This document shows positions 27,029 through 35,614 of a DNA stretch of 64,000 nt, piece after piece (the first letter of the stretch is position 1; the number at the start of each line of letters is the position of its first letter). Source of the DNA: Paenibacillus polymyxa (lineage in GTDB: Bacteria > Bacillota > Bacilli > Paenibacillales > Paenibacillaceae); the NCBI RefSeq assembly GCF_018614975.1, contig NZ_JAGGNR010000040.1, positions 1 to 64,000 of the forward strand, given 5' to 3'. The notes beneath the pieces are model-generated. The model saw nothing but the letters and a program-made list of their open reading frames with translations. It was not told where the DNA came from and did no database searches. The translations under genes were made by a program, and so were the position numbers.

Positions 27029-27664
27029 TTAGCCCCGAAGCACTAATTCCTGATAGATGGTTACGACAAACGATACAATCTGCTGTACAAGACTGAAGAA
27101 TAACAGGCACAGAAATGCCATAAACGCCATCGCTACAAGTGTAAGCAGCATCGTGAGCACCGTTTTGGCTGGTGTGTACTGATGAACCGTCATATTCCCC
27201 ACAAATAACAGATATACCGTCCATGCAACGGCAAGTGCATTGGAGAAATAATAAAAGGCAGTTTCCTGCGCAGAGATCACAAGACTCAGCCAAATCCATG
27301 GAAAATGAATGAGGAACATCGGTACCAGTGCAAAACATGTTGACATGAAAATTTCGGAGAACTTCCCTTCTCCGTCCATCAATGTGGTTAACGACCAGTT
27401 AGCCACACACCAAAACAGCACCGGTATAATGACATACACCATTTCAAGCAGACTGTTCAGGTACTTTGGATTACTGAGGTTAATGAGAAAACCGCTGTAC
27501 TGGGCATGCAAAATTTTGGTGATGACCAGAAGCACCAGAATCATAAAAGCAATCAGCAGTGAGTTTCTCTGGTTCCGTTCATATTTCAATTCCCAGTATC
27601 CATCAAACGGATGAAAAATCAGATGCAGTGGGTACTGGTATAGTTGCTTACTTGATGCCTGCAT
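27029..27664 (-). CDS. Yip1-family membrane protein
   Basis: Integral membrane protein (211 aa) with about five helices (for instance SLLIAFMILVLLVITKIL and VLTMLLTLVAMAFMAFLCLLF). The opening YPLHLIFHPFDGYWELKYERN (in part) and the overall layout are those of bacterial Yip1-domain proteins. ATG 27664 has AAGGAGG upstream and overlaps the end of the NHL gene by 17 bp, so translation is coupled. Molecular role unknown; its constant company with the DUF5696-like lipoprotein and NHL/TPR protein suggests it organises or anchors them in the membrane. Confidence 0.8.
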   Translation of the reverse strand: MQASSKQLYQYPLHLIFHPFDGYWELKYERNQRNSLLIAFMILVLLVITKILHAQYSGFLINLSNPKYLNSLLEMVYVIIPVLFWCVANWSLTTLMDGEGKFSEIFMSTCFALVPMFLIHFPWIWLSLVISAQETAFYYFSNALAVAWTVYLLFVGNMTVHQYTPAKTVLTMLLTLVAMAFMAFLCLLFFSLVQQIVSFVVTIYQELVLRG

Positions 27665-29111
27665 TCGTAGTCCTCCTTTTCTGCCTGCGAACGATGATGA
27701 CGGTGACAATCGCAGCGACAGCCAGGAATAGTCCGGACATCATCCATGAAAAATGCTCACGCATCAGCTCTTTGCGGTACAAAAGAAAAGCTTTGGAATA
27801 CCCTTTGGGCTCCATGCTGCGCTTGAAATATTTCGCAGACTCGGCGTATTCCTTCTGACGAAGCAATGCTTTGCCAATTCCCGCATACGCATATTCCAAG
27901 TTAGCGTTCATCTCGGCAGCTTGGGCAAACAGCACCGAAGATTGATCTTCATCACCGTTATAGTAGCTGCGCACCGCTTCGTGAAGCGTACGTCCGTATT
28001 CAGTTGTTTGAAAGACGGTGATTTCACCCAGCGCTTTATCCAGAACTAACATCCGGTCTCCCGCACGTTCCAGGGCAACAGGTGTATTGAATTGGCCCAG
28101 CCGGTTCCCGATGCCGCCATAAATATGGAGCAGATATCCGTCTCCATTGTAGGTGAAGATTCGGCCCTTGCTCGAATCCAGTACGGAATACATGTCACTG
28201 TCACCCACATCCACATCAATCAGGCGAGATGGCCCTGCTTCCTGGGTATACAGCAAGTCACCCTGCGGAGTCTGATAGCCTTCTCTGCGCAAAATGTCTG
28301 TGCCCTGGGCATTCAGCTTCTTGACCGGATCTTTGCCGCGATCCCCGCTAGTGGCGTAGATAAAGCCCTCTTCATCCATATCCAGATTGGTAAATTCCGT
28401 TGGAGTGAACATCACCATCTGGCTCCGCTGCTCCCGTGTTGCGAACCGTTTCCATAGATACTCCACCGGGTCCACCTGAACTCTGTTCGCTCCAATGAAG
28501 GAAGAGAACGTACCGTCGACGCTGAACTCCATGAATCCATCAAATACGCCTTCGGCCATGACGTAGATACGCTCCCCTTTGTCCATAACAATCCGTATCG
28601 GTTTAAACTGGAAGTCTGCTTTTAGCAGATCCGATTTTGGTTCAGACACGATCTTGACCAGCTTCCCCTGTTTATCCAGATGCACCACCCGGTGATTATC
28701 CGAATCAGCGACCAGCAGATGGCCTTTTTCCGTGACGTACAATCCCTGTGGATTTTTGAAATGATCTTCCTTGCCTTCCTGCTCAAATGAATCAATTGTC
28801 CGTACCAGCTTGAAATTGCGATCCATCTCAATGATGCGGCCATTGCCCGAATCGAGCACAAAGACGTGCTGATTGGCGGTAACATGCATGTCACTTGGCT
28901 CTTTCATAGGAGTTGTGTTCAGCTTCTTGCCGGTGATAATGGTTGTTGCCTCATATGCCGCGGGTGAAGGAACTGCGTCACCCCAGAAGGAATAATGATA
29001 CGCATCTGTTTTACCGTCTGCATTCACGTAGGGCGCCTCTTGAACGAACAACAGGAGGCAGATCATGCCCATGATGATCGATTTACGTTTTTTCCATGTG
29101 CTTCTCCGCAC
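27648..29111 (-). CDS. NHL-repeat beta-propeller with TPR and C-terminal membrane anchor
   Basis: Surface protein (487 aa). N-terminal signal or anchor segment (SIIMGMICLLLFV), then a six-bladed NHL/SMP-30-like propeller about 55-385, with blade motifs such as PSDMHVTANQHVFVLDSGNGRIIEMD (in part) and LLVADSDNHRVVHLD. A TPR-like helical pair follows about 395-445 (AYAGIGKALLRQKEYAESAKYFKRSM in part), then a transmembrane helix (SGLFLAVAAIVTVIIV) and a short basic tail inside the cell. The whole propeller would sit outside. GTG start with GGAGG. No enzyme motif is seen; a protein- or glycan-binding scaffold is the best guess. Confidence 0.82.
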   Translation of the reverse strand: MRRSTWKKRKSIIMGMICLLLFVQEAPYVNADGKTDAYHYSFWGDAVPSPAAYEATTIITGKKLNTTPMKEPSDMHVTANQHVFVLDSGNGRIIEMDRNFKLVRTIDSFEQEGKEDHFKNPQGLYVTEKGHLLVADSDNHRVVHLDKQGKLVKIVSEPKSDLLKADFQFKPIRIVMDKGERIYVMAEGVFDGFMEFSVDGTFSSFIGANRVQVDPVEYLWKRFATREQRSQMVMFTPTEFTNLDMDEEGFIYATSGDRGKDPVKKLNAQGTDILRREGYQTPQGDLLYTQEAGPSRLIDVDVGDSDMYSVLDSSKGRIFTYNGDGYLLHIYGGIGNRLGQFNTPVALERAGDRMLVLDKALGEITVFQTTEYGRTLHEAVRSYYNGDEDQSSVLFAQAAEMNANLEYAYAGIGKALLRQKEYAESAKYFKRSMEPKGYSKAFLLYRKELMREHFSWMMSGLFLAVAAIVTVIIVRRQKRRTTNAGIK

Positions 29112-29126
29112 CTCGCTGCCTCCTTT

Positions 29127-30008
29127 CTACTCTTTCATGCCCGAAGTGGCCATCGTCTGTATAACACTGCTCTGAGAGATGATAAACAGGGTAATTGGTA
29201 CGATCATCAGCAGCAAGGCAACAGCCGCACCTACACCGGCTCTTGCAATCCCTCCCTGCACAATCTGACTGAGCGCATAATGCAGCGTTTTGAGATTTTC
29301 ACTGTAAATGAAGCTCCCGCCATCCGTTCCCCATAACGCTGGAAACTGCAGGATCATGAGCGTGAGCCATGCCGGCTTCACATTGGGCATTACGATGCTC
29401 CAGAATATCCGATATTCATTGGCCCCGTCGATTTTGGCCGCCTCCAGCAAAGCATCGGGAATCTGCTCCATGAACTGTTTCATCAGGAAAAGTCCCAGCG
29501 AGAACGCAAGTGATGGCACAATAATGGACGCGTGAGTGTTAATCCAGCCAAGCCAGGACATGACCATGTAGTTCGGAATCGCCGTAACATGCGGCGAGAA
29601 CATCAGGGACAGAATGACAATGGTGAACAACACTTTGGAACCCGGAAAACGATATTTCGCCAGCGGATAAGCCGCTGCAGATGCAAGAAGGATATGCCCC
29701 GCTGTGCCAAGTATCGTAATGAGCAATGTGTTGGCAATATAGCGAGATAACGGCACCCACGAATTGCCCATGAGGTTGATCAGATCGGAAAAATTCTCTG
29801 TTGTTGGATTGTTCACCCAGAAGCGCGGCGGGAAAATAAACAGCTCATCCAGCGGCTTGAATGCATTGTTGACAGCATAGATGAGCGGAAGCACCATAAA
29901 GGAGCCGAACACGCCCAGCAATGCAAATAACATCAGGCTGACGGTAAATGACCGATTAAGCCTTTTTGGCATGCCAAACACGGCACGTACTTTGCTGGTC
30001 ATCGTCAT
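29127..30008 (-). CDS. Sugar ABC transporter permease, MalG type
   Basis: Permease of 293 aa: helices throughout, EAA loop ALLEAAKIDGANEYRIFWSI near residue 185, and the end QTMATSGMKE. Its start overlaps the stop of the partner permease by 4 bp (ATGA), so the two are coupled. AGGTGA precedes the ATG. First permease pair of the long operon. Confidence 0.92.
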   Translation of the reverse strand: MTMTSKVRAVFGMPKRLNRSFTVSLMLFALLGVFGSFMVLPLIYAVNNAFKPLDELFIFPPRFWVNNPTTENFSDLINLMGNSWVPLSRYIANTLLITILGTAGHILLASAAAYPLAKYRFPGSKVLFTIVILSLMFSPHVTAIPNYMVMSWLGWINTHASIIVPSLAFSLGLFLMKQFMEQIPDALLEAAKIDGANEYRIFWSIVMPNVKPAWLTLMILQFPALWGTDGGSFIYSENLKTLHYALSQIVQGGIARAGVGAAVALLLMIVPITLFIISQSSVIQTMATSGMKE

Positions 30009-30961
30009 TCACCTATCTTTCTAAGCATTTTTTGCGTGAAAACGTTTGTACCCAGCATCAGGGCAAACAGAACCGTTGCGATGGCCGAGGCATACCCCAT
30101 TTCGAAACGGATGGTTCCGAAGTCCATCAAATGCGTGACAACTGTGTGTGCCGCATAGTTTACGCTCGGAAAACCTGCCAGCGCGATGGAGATCTCGGCT
30201 ACGGCGAAGGAAGCCGTAATCTGCATTACCGCACCAAACATCAGCTGCGGTCTCATCGAAGGCAAAGTGATGTACCAGAGCTCCTGCCAGCGGTTTTTGA
30301 TCCCGTCTACGGTTCCTGCTTCAACCAGAGAACGATCAATGGTTTGCAGTCCTGCAATAAAGGCCAGGAAGCTGGTTCCCAGGCTCAGCCACAGCTGTAC
30401 AATAATGACGATTGCCAGTACATACTTCTCGTCTGCGAGCCATTGGATCGGTTCCAGTACGACGCCAAGGCGCATCAGGAAGCCGTTCATATACCCGTAG
30501 CTGTCACCCGAGAAGATGATCAGCCAGATGAAAAAGACGTTGCCCGATATGGATGGGGCATAGAAAACCAGCGTCATGACCGCCCGAATTTTAGGAGACA
30601 GCTCATTGATGATCCACGCAAACAAAAAGCAGGCAATATAACTGAGAGGACCTGTAATTACGGCAAAAAGCAGCGTGTTTTTGAGCGCGATCAGAAATAC
30701 GTCATCGTTCAGGAAAAGCCGGGAATAGTTCTGCCAGCCGACAAATCGCGGCAGCTCCAGCATATTGAAGTGAAAAAAGCTGAGCCCAAGTGAAATGCCA
30801 ACCGGAATGACAGTAAACATGAAAAAAATCAGCATAAACGGTGCCATCAATACATAATAATGCCTGCTGAGATACAGATCCCGCTTCAATAGGGACCACC
30901 AGCCGACCTGGCGGGTCTGGACGGCAGGAGCGGCGGCTGTCTTGGTAGTTTTAGCTTGCAA
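30005..30961 (-). CDS. Sugar ABC transporter permease, MalF type
   Basis: Permease of 318 aa with a polar, Lys/Thr/Ala-rich N-terminus (1-25), first helix YYVLMAPFMLIFFMFTVIP and EAA loop SLVEAGTVDGIKNRWQELWYI near 215. TTG start with GGGAGGG 5 nt upstream. It follows the CBM/binding-protein chimera gene by 19 bp and leads the first permease pair of this operon. Confidence 0.92.
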   Translation of the reverse strand: MQAKTTKTAAAPAVQTRQVGWWSLLKRDLYLSRHYYVLMAPFMLIFFMFTVIPVGISLGLSFFHFNMLELPRFVGWQNYSRLFLNDDVFLIALKNTLLFAVITGPLSYIACFLFAWIINELSPKIRAVMTLVFYAPSISGNVFFIWLIIFSGDSYGYMNGFLMRLGVVLEPIQWLADEKYVLAIVIIVQLWLSLGTSFLAFIAGLQTIDRSLVEAGTVDGIKNRWQELWYITLPSMRPQLMFGAVMQITASFAVAEISIALAGFPSVNYAAHTVVTHLMDFGTIRFEMGYASAIATVLFALMLGTNVFTQKMLRKIGE

Positions 30962-30980
30962 CCGTTACCCTCCCTTTCCT

Positions 30981-33878
30981 CTATTTCAGATTAAATTCCT
31001 TACGTTTCAACTCTATTTCATCATCAATGTACAACACATAGTCCGATAAGGCTTCACGCGGATTTTCATTAGCATTGACCACCTTGCGGAAGGCGTTGTC
31101 CAGATGTCGTCCCGTGAAATAACCTCCAGGAAGCTGCGGGATTCCCTGTACCCATTCCCATTGTTTCTCGAGATTTTGATAATCCTTCACAGGCCAAGGC
31201 AATTGCTTCAAGGCTTCGATATTGGCCGTCGGGTAACGGGCAGCCGCTCCCATAAGACCTTCCATTTCTCTCCCGTATTCAATCTGGGTCTGCTCAGCAG
31301 TCCACCACTTCATGAACTTCCACGCCGCTTCCTTGTTGTCGGCATTTTCGAGCATCATCACCGCACTCGTAGCGCTGGCCACTTCATGCCGTATGGACCC
31401 ATCCGGAAGCTGTGTACCCGGAACAATCGTAAAGTCCCAGAGATTGCGGATTTCCGGAGCCATAACCGTCAGCATGTTATACGTGGTGTAATCAGCAATT
31501 CCGATCGGCATTTCCCCTGTACGGAAGCGGTTCGGAAAATCGGCTTTGAGTGGAAACTTGTAATTGGTATAAAATTGCGTCCAGCGTTTGAACGCGTCCA
31601 TTGAAATCTCCGAATCCAGTGCACTTTTCTTCTGGTCTTCGGTGTAGAACGTTCCGTCATTCTGATATAACAACATGGCAAAGGTTGAATTCGGAACCAG
31701 GTTGGCATTGTTCAGCGTATCCTCTATCGGCAGATAAAACTCCATGTTATGCTTCTGCAGCACGGCGATGGCGTTATATACGTCCTGCCACGTTTTCGGC
31801 GGTTCGAGGCCCAGTTCGTTCAGAATATCTTTGCGGTAAAAGAGCATTGGAAAATGCTGCTGCTCTGGAAGGGCATATACCCCGTCGTTGTAGCGGTAAG
31901 GCGTCAATCCGCTCTCACGGAACCTGCCTGAAATTTCCTCGAAATCGGGGAACTGGCTCAGATCCGCTGTTGCATTCCTCATCGCATAGTTGACTGGAAT
32001 GTCTTCGCCCATCTGCATGGCTACATCCGGTCCTTCTCCCGAGAGTGTTGCGGGCAGCAAAATATTAGGCGGAACGAGACGTAACTGCACGGACACATCC
32101 GTATCCGGGGTAAACGAATCATCGATCATGCCTTTCAGTACTTGGGCCTGATCCCGTCCGGTCGTGATCCATACGGTGATGGCATCCTTCTTTTGTTCCA
32201 CGTTACCAATGCTGTCATAATCTTCAGTATACGAGGCAATATATGCGCCCAGTTCGTGCTTCACCTGCTGGACGGTGCTCGCTTCCGCTTTTGGCAGCGA
32301 TTCACCCGGCGGAGATACGACAAGGTAATCCAACGTAATCGGCTGTTCACGTACCGATAGAATCCATGTGCCGAGACCGCCTACATTAATTTTGAACGTA
32401 TCCAGCCGTTTGGGAACCGTCTCTGGTCTGGCCGCCATATCTTCAAGCTGTAATACCATGGCGTGCAGTACGGCCACTTTGTCACTTTGCTCACCCGTGG
32501 CTTTTTCCAGGTAATCTGCAACGGAGCGCAAGGTGACGGCTTGTTGTTCAAACACCTCCGTCATCTCCGGAATACGCTGTTCCAGCTGGTAATCCCGCAG
32601 TGGGTCCGGACTGTTGGAGGTGATCATTAATATTTTGCGATACATCTCATTCAGTTCCAGCACGCTGGATTCCACGGTCCGAAGCAGCGGAGCGATATCG
32701 CCAAGTGTAACCGTCATTCGGATTCGGTGTTTTCCTTTTTCCAGATGAAACTGATATGGCTGATCTTCTCCCGAACCCAACACCTGAGTTTGCCATGCCG
32801 GGCTGTAGTTAAATCGGATTCGTTTCATTTCTTTAAACGGAACTTCGCCGTTAATCGTCAGACTACGGGTGGCATAGATGCCACGCAATTGATCCTGCTT
32901 CACCTTAAGCGCGATTTGATACAATCCGTCTTCAGGCACGTCAATTTCCCATTCAATCCATTCGCCCGGCAGTTTCCAGTTAATGCCCCCGATGGCGTTC
33001 ATCCGAATTTTCGATACATTATAAGGCTCGAGTGAAGGGCTTGATCGGTCCGAGACTGGTGCCAGTGTAGGGGATGACTTACTGACAGCTTCCTCCCCCT
33101 GTACTTTCAGCATGACAGGAGCGGCTTGTTTCAAGCCGAGTGAGGCATAGGTCTGCTCCAGCTCTGCATAGGAAGGAACTTCGCTTTCTTGATACAGCTC
33201 GATATAATCAATCGCCATGCTTTCTCTTAATGAAGTGAGCGATAACTTCTGACTGCCTTTCTCAAAATAAAACTGAAACGGTTCCTCGAAGTACCCTGCG
33301 CTGTCCTTGAAGGAAGTCAGTTGCCATTCGGGCTGTTCCACTTGTCTTGGTCTAAGCTCGTTGCCACGATCGTCCTGTCGGACGTTATCCTCACGATTCC
33401 CCCATACTCTGTCAAACAGAAGAATATCGGCCCCTCTGAACGGGACCTTGCCGTTAAGCTCAAGCCTGCGTTCGATCCCGGAGCTTTTGCCTTCTACGGG
33501 ATAATAGTGAATGCGAATGTTGTACAAACCGCTCACTTGAACGGGAACATCCCAGCGAATGGTTCCAGTTTCTGGCGTAATTACGGCACTTCCGTCTAAT
33601 CCGGCGTACCCTTGCACAACCTCAAATTCCCCATCCTCTGCCTGAACATAAGATTCGCCTTCGATGCGTACAATATCATCCGGTTTGGCCGTATTGTCAT
33701 AAGCAGTCAGATAATGCTCATAACTGAATGAATCCTCGGTTCCCGATACCGCCTCAAAGTCCTCAAGCGCATGTACCGTTCCCGGATTACGATCCCGCGA
33801 TGGATATAGTGTCCATATGGAGAGCACCAAGGCCAGGACAAGCACCAGGATTAGTCCCTTTTTCTTACGTGACCGCAT
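30981..33878 (-). CDS. Membrane-anchored chimera: two CBM-like domains plus family 1 solute-binding domain
   Basis: Surface protein of 965 aa. A basic start and a single helix (GLILVLVLALVLSIWTLY, residues 8-25) with no lipobox Cys suggest a membrane anchor. Two related beta-sandwich modules follow (about 65-230 and 280-410), each with a GLYxI...LxxNGxVPFxxxxxxxF pattern and a closing FHLEKG/FYFEKG strand, similar to CBM6/35-like sugar-binding domains. From about 545 comes a family 1 solute-binding protein (MQMGEDIPVNYAMR, YALPEQQHFPMLFYRKDIL, AVMMLENADNKEAAWKFMKWW). Binding proteins are normally about 430 aa without such modules. It lies between a normal binding lipoprotein and a permease pair, giving the operon two binding proteins. 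Confidence 0.85.
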   Translation of the reverse strand: MRSRKKKGLILVLVLALVLSIWTLYPSRDRNPGTVHALEDFEAVSGTEDSFSYEHYLTAYDNTAKPDDIVRIEGESYVQAEDGEFEVVQGYAGLDGSAVITPETGTIRWDVPVQVSGLYNIRIHYYPVEGKSSGIERRLELNGKVPFRGADILLFDRVWGNREDNVRQDDRGNELRPRQVEQPEWQLTSFKDSAGYFEEPFQFYFEKGSQKLSLTSLRESMAIDYIELYQESEVPSYAELEQTYASLGLKQAAPVMLKVQGEEAVSKSSPTLAPVSDRSSPSLEPYNVSKIRMNAIGGINWKLPGEWIEWEIDVPEDGLYQIALKVKQDQLRGIYATRSLTINGEVPFKEMKRIRFNYSPAWQTQVLGSGEDQPYQFHLEKGKHRIRMTVTLGDIAPLLRTVESSVLELNEMYRKILMITSNSPDPLRDYQLEQRIPEMTEVFEQQAVTLRSVADYLEKATGEQSDKVAVLHAMVLQLEDMAARPETVPKRLDTFKINVGGLGTWILSVREQPITLDYLVVSPPGESLPKAEASTVQQVKHELGAYIASYTEDYDSIGNVEQKKDAITVWITTGRDQAQVLKGMIDDSFTPDTDVSVQLRLVPPNILLPATLSGEGPDVAMQMGEDIPVNYAMRNATADLSQFPDFEEISGRFRESGLTPYRYNDGVYALPEQQHFPMLFYRKDILNELGLEPPKTWQDVYNAIAVLQKHNMEFYLPIEDTLNNANLVPNSTFAMLLYQNDGTFYTEDQKKSALDSEISMDAFKRWTQFYTNYKFPLKADFPNRFRTGEMPIGIADYTTYNMLTVMAPEIRNLWDFTIVPGTQLPDGSIRHEVASATSAVMMLENADNKEAAWKFMKWWTAEQTQIEYGREMEGLMGAAARYPTANIEALKQLPWPVKDYQNLEKQWEWVQGIPQLPGGYFTGRHLDNAFRKVVNANENPREALSDYVLYIDDEIELKRKEFNLK

Positions 33879-33934
33879 GTTTGAATGTATCCCCTTTCCT
33901 CTAAGTGTTGCGAGAACTGGACGATTGACTAACC

Positions 33935-33970
33935 CGGACAGACCGCACCTTCACTGGTGCGTTCTGCCCG
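33935..33970 (-). promoter_or_regulatory. Intercistronic hairpin after the binding-protein gene
   Basis: Fifteen-position stem (33935-33949 with 33956-33970) has 13 pairs and a 6-nt loop, 14 bp after the binding lipoprotein stop. No T run follows on the minus strand, so transcript protection or partial attenuation, giving more binding protein than permease, is more likely than full termination. Confidence 0.5.
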
Positions 33971-33983
33971 TGTAACGTGATAC

Positions 33984-35339
33984 TTATTTGTATACCTCAT
34001 CAATCGAAGCCTGGAAAGGAGCCTTGTATTTCTCAATCAGCGTTGACACGGATACCCCTTCTTTGAGCTCCGCATCAAAGTCCCAGAACGGCAAGGACGG
34101 GAATGTGTTATGGTCGAGAACCAACATACCTTCCGCGACCTCTCTGGCATTGTTGATATCTGCTTCATCGGTCAGATGTGTCTCCAGTGTCGATTGTCCC
34201 GGATACTCATAGATCGAATCGATCTCGTTAATTTTCTCCCAGATGTACATCAGTTGTTCCGGATTTTCTACCGCTTTTGGAATCGTTATAGCTTGGTAAC
34301 GTGACTCACCGGAGTGATACGCTGTTGCACTTGGACCTTTTGGAAACGGTACAAAACCAATATCGTAGTCCTTCATATCCGTCATAATGCCTTCGACTTC
34401 GTACATGGCACCTGAATACATCAAGGTGTTACCTTGACGGAAGAACGTGGATGGCTCTGTCCAGTCGCCGCCCTCAGAAGCCCTTCCGACCTTCTCGGTA
34501 GCCAGTTTGGACAGGAAGTTCAACGCTTCTTTCGTTTTTGGATCTTCCAGGTTCTGCTTATCCTCTTTGGTCAGAGAAGCCTCGTTGGAATACAGAATCG
34601 GTTCCAGCAAGCCCGTTTGAGCGAGTCCCCAAGTGTCAAGCTTGCCATCATTGTTTCGATCCTTGTTTGCTTGTTTGGCAACACTGAGGAACGTATCCCA
34701 GTTCCATTCATCGGCATCCACATACTCCTGAAGTGGCTTCAAGCCGAGCTCTTGCATGAGCGTGCGATTATAGAAAATCCCGTTGATAAACGAGGACTGG
34801 TCCTCGGTAAAGCCATAACCTTTGCCTTCATACTGCATGTATTCCTTGGTTGTTTTCTGGTTGAATACCTTGTCGTTTTTAATATAATCATCCACCGGCC
34901 ATAACAGATCCTGTTTGGTCAATGCCGGGATGGCATAGTTTTTGCCCAGTCTCACAAGATCGCCAAGCGGTTCACCGGCCATCAGAGAAGCAACTACTTT
35001 TTCCTGATATTCACCAAAATCGATGGAAACATATTCAATATTAAAATTGTGTTTTTTCTTCAGTGCTTCGAGATTCTCAAGGCGTTGAATGTTGTCCGGG
35101 TTGTTCCCCTGTATTTCCATGTCCCACCAAGCAACAACCTTGATCGTTCTGCCGCCCATGTCAAAATCCATTTCTGGCGTTGAGTTTTCATTCTTGGGCT
35201 CGGTTTCCGCGGATGTTTGTTCCTCCTGTGGTGTTGTCTTTTCCGGCTCGGGTTGAGCGGTAGGTGCAGAACTGCATGCAGCAATCACCAACAAGACCGC
35301 AAATACCAGGCTCAGTAGCATAAACTTGTTTTTTCTCAT
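33984..35339 (-). CDS. Extracellular sugar-binding lipoprotein, family 1
   Basis: Solute-binding lipoprotein (451 aa), usual length for the family. Signal peptide with lipobox VIAACSS (Cys at 22), an acidic Pro/Glu/Thr-rich spacer to about residue 55, then the periplasmic-binding fold with NRDNDGKLDTWGLA-type calcium loop (KDRNNDGKLDTWG) and a FVPFPKGP motif. ATG follows GGGGGG. It is the first gene of the long minus-strand operon and is divergent from the pseudo-receiver AraC regulator; between them are a perfect cre box and the shared tandem operator. Confidence 0.93.
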   Translation of the reverse strand: MRKNKFMLLSLVFAVLLVIAACSSAPTAQPEPEKTTPQEEQTSAETEPKNENSTPEMDFDMGGRTIKVVAWWDMEIQGNNPDNIQRLENLEALKKKHNFNIEYVSIDFGEYQEKVVASLMAGEPLGDLVRLGKNYAIPALTKQDLLWPVDDYIKNDKVFNQKTTKEYMQYEGKGYGFTEDQSSFINGIFYNRTLMQELGLKPLQEYVDADEWNWDTFLSVAKQANKDRNNDGKLDTWGLAQTGLLEPILYSNEASLTKEDKQNLEDPKTKEALNFLSKLATEKVGRASEGGDWTEPSTFFRQGNTLMYSGAMYEVEGIMTDMKDYDIGFVPFPKGPSATAYHSGESRYQAITIPKAVENPEQLMYIWEKINEIDSIYEYPGQSTLETHLTDEADINNAREVAEGMLVLDHNTFPSLPFWDFDAELKEGVSVSTLIEKYKAPFQASIDEVYK

Positions 35340-35386
35340 CGTCTTCCCCCCTGATTGTCGTTTGCTATCACAGTGTATCGTTCAAA

Positions 35387-35400
35387 TGAAAGCGTAAACA
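35387..35400. promoter_or_regulatory. Predicted cre (CcpA) box
   Basis: TGAAAGCGTAAACA fits the cre consensus at every position. It lies 48 bp upstream of the first gene of the long operon. Confidence 0.6.
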
Positions 35401-35401
35401 A

Positions 35402-35439
35402 CCTGCCAGAATACAGATGTTTACCCGGGCTGAGTATAG
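35402..35439 (-). promoter_or_regulatory. Shared operator-like tandem motif at the long operon
   Basis: CCTGCCAGAATACAG (35402-35416) and CCGGGCTGAGTATAG (35425-35439) resemble the pair at 8690-8726, with the same ACAAC flank and nearly the same period (23 bp). The pair is 63-100 bp upstream of the binding-protein start. Confidence 0.45.
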
Positions 35440-35520
35440 ATTCGCGTAATTTTGTGCGAGCAAAGTGCATTATAGGTTTTAATTGGTAAAGAAATGCACT
35501 GTCTACAAAAATATGCACAT

Positions 35521-35534
35521 TGTATGCGCTTTCT
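35521..35534. promoter_or_regulatory. Cre-like box upstream of the pseudo-receiver regulator
   Basis: TGTATGCGCTTTCT matches the cre consensus except for T at position 5. It lies 81 bp upstream of the regulator start. Confidence 0.35.
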
Positions 35535-35614
35535 TTTATTACCATAATGAAATTAAGTCAAAATTTCAGTTAATCTAGCGCATTACAATTCAGCAGAAGG
35601 TGAGGTATTGCTTC

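Noticed and set aside
26684..27338. Longer N-terminus for the DUF5696-like gene (open frame up to 27338)
   Set aside because: The extra 109 residues are Cys-rich, overlap two other genes, and the ATG at 27011 has both AGGAGG and a lipobox signal peptide right after it.
29966..30793. 275-codon plus-strand frame over the permease gene
   Set aside because: Antisense shadow of a permease with clear family motifs; the translated product has no helices or known motif.
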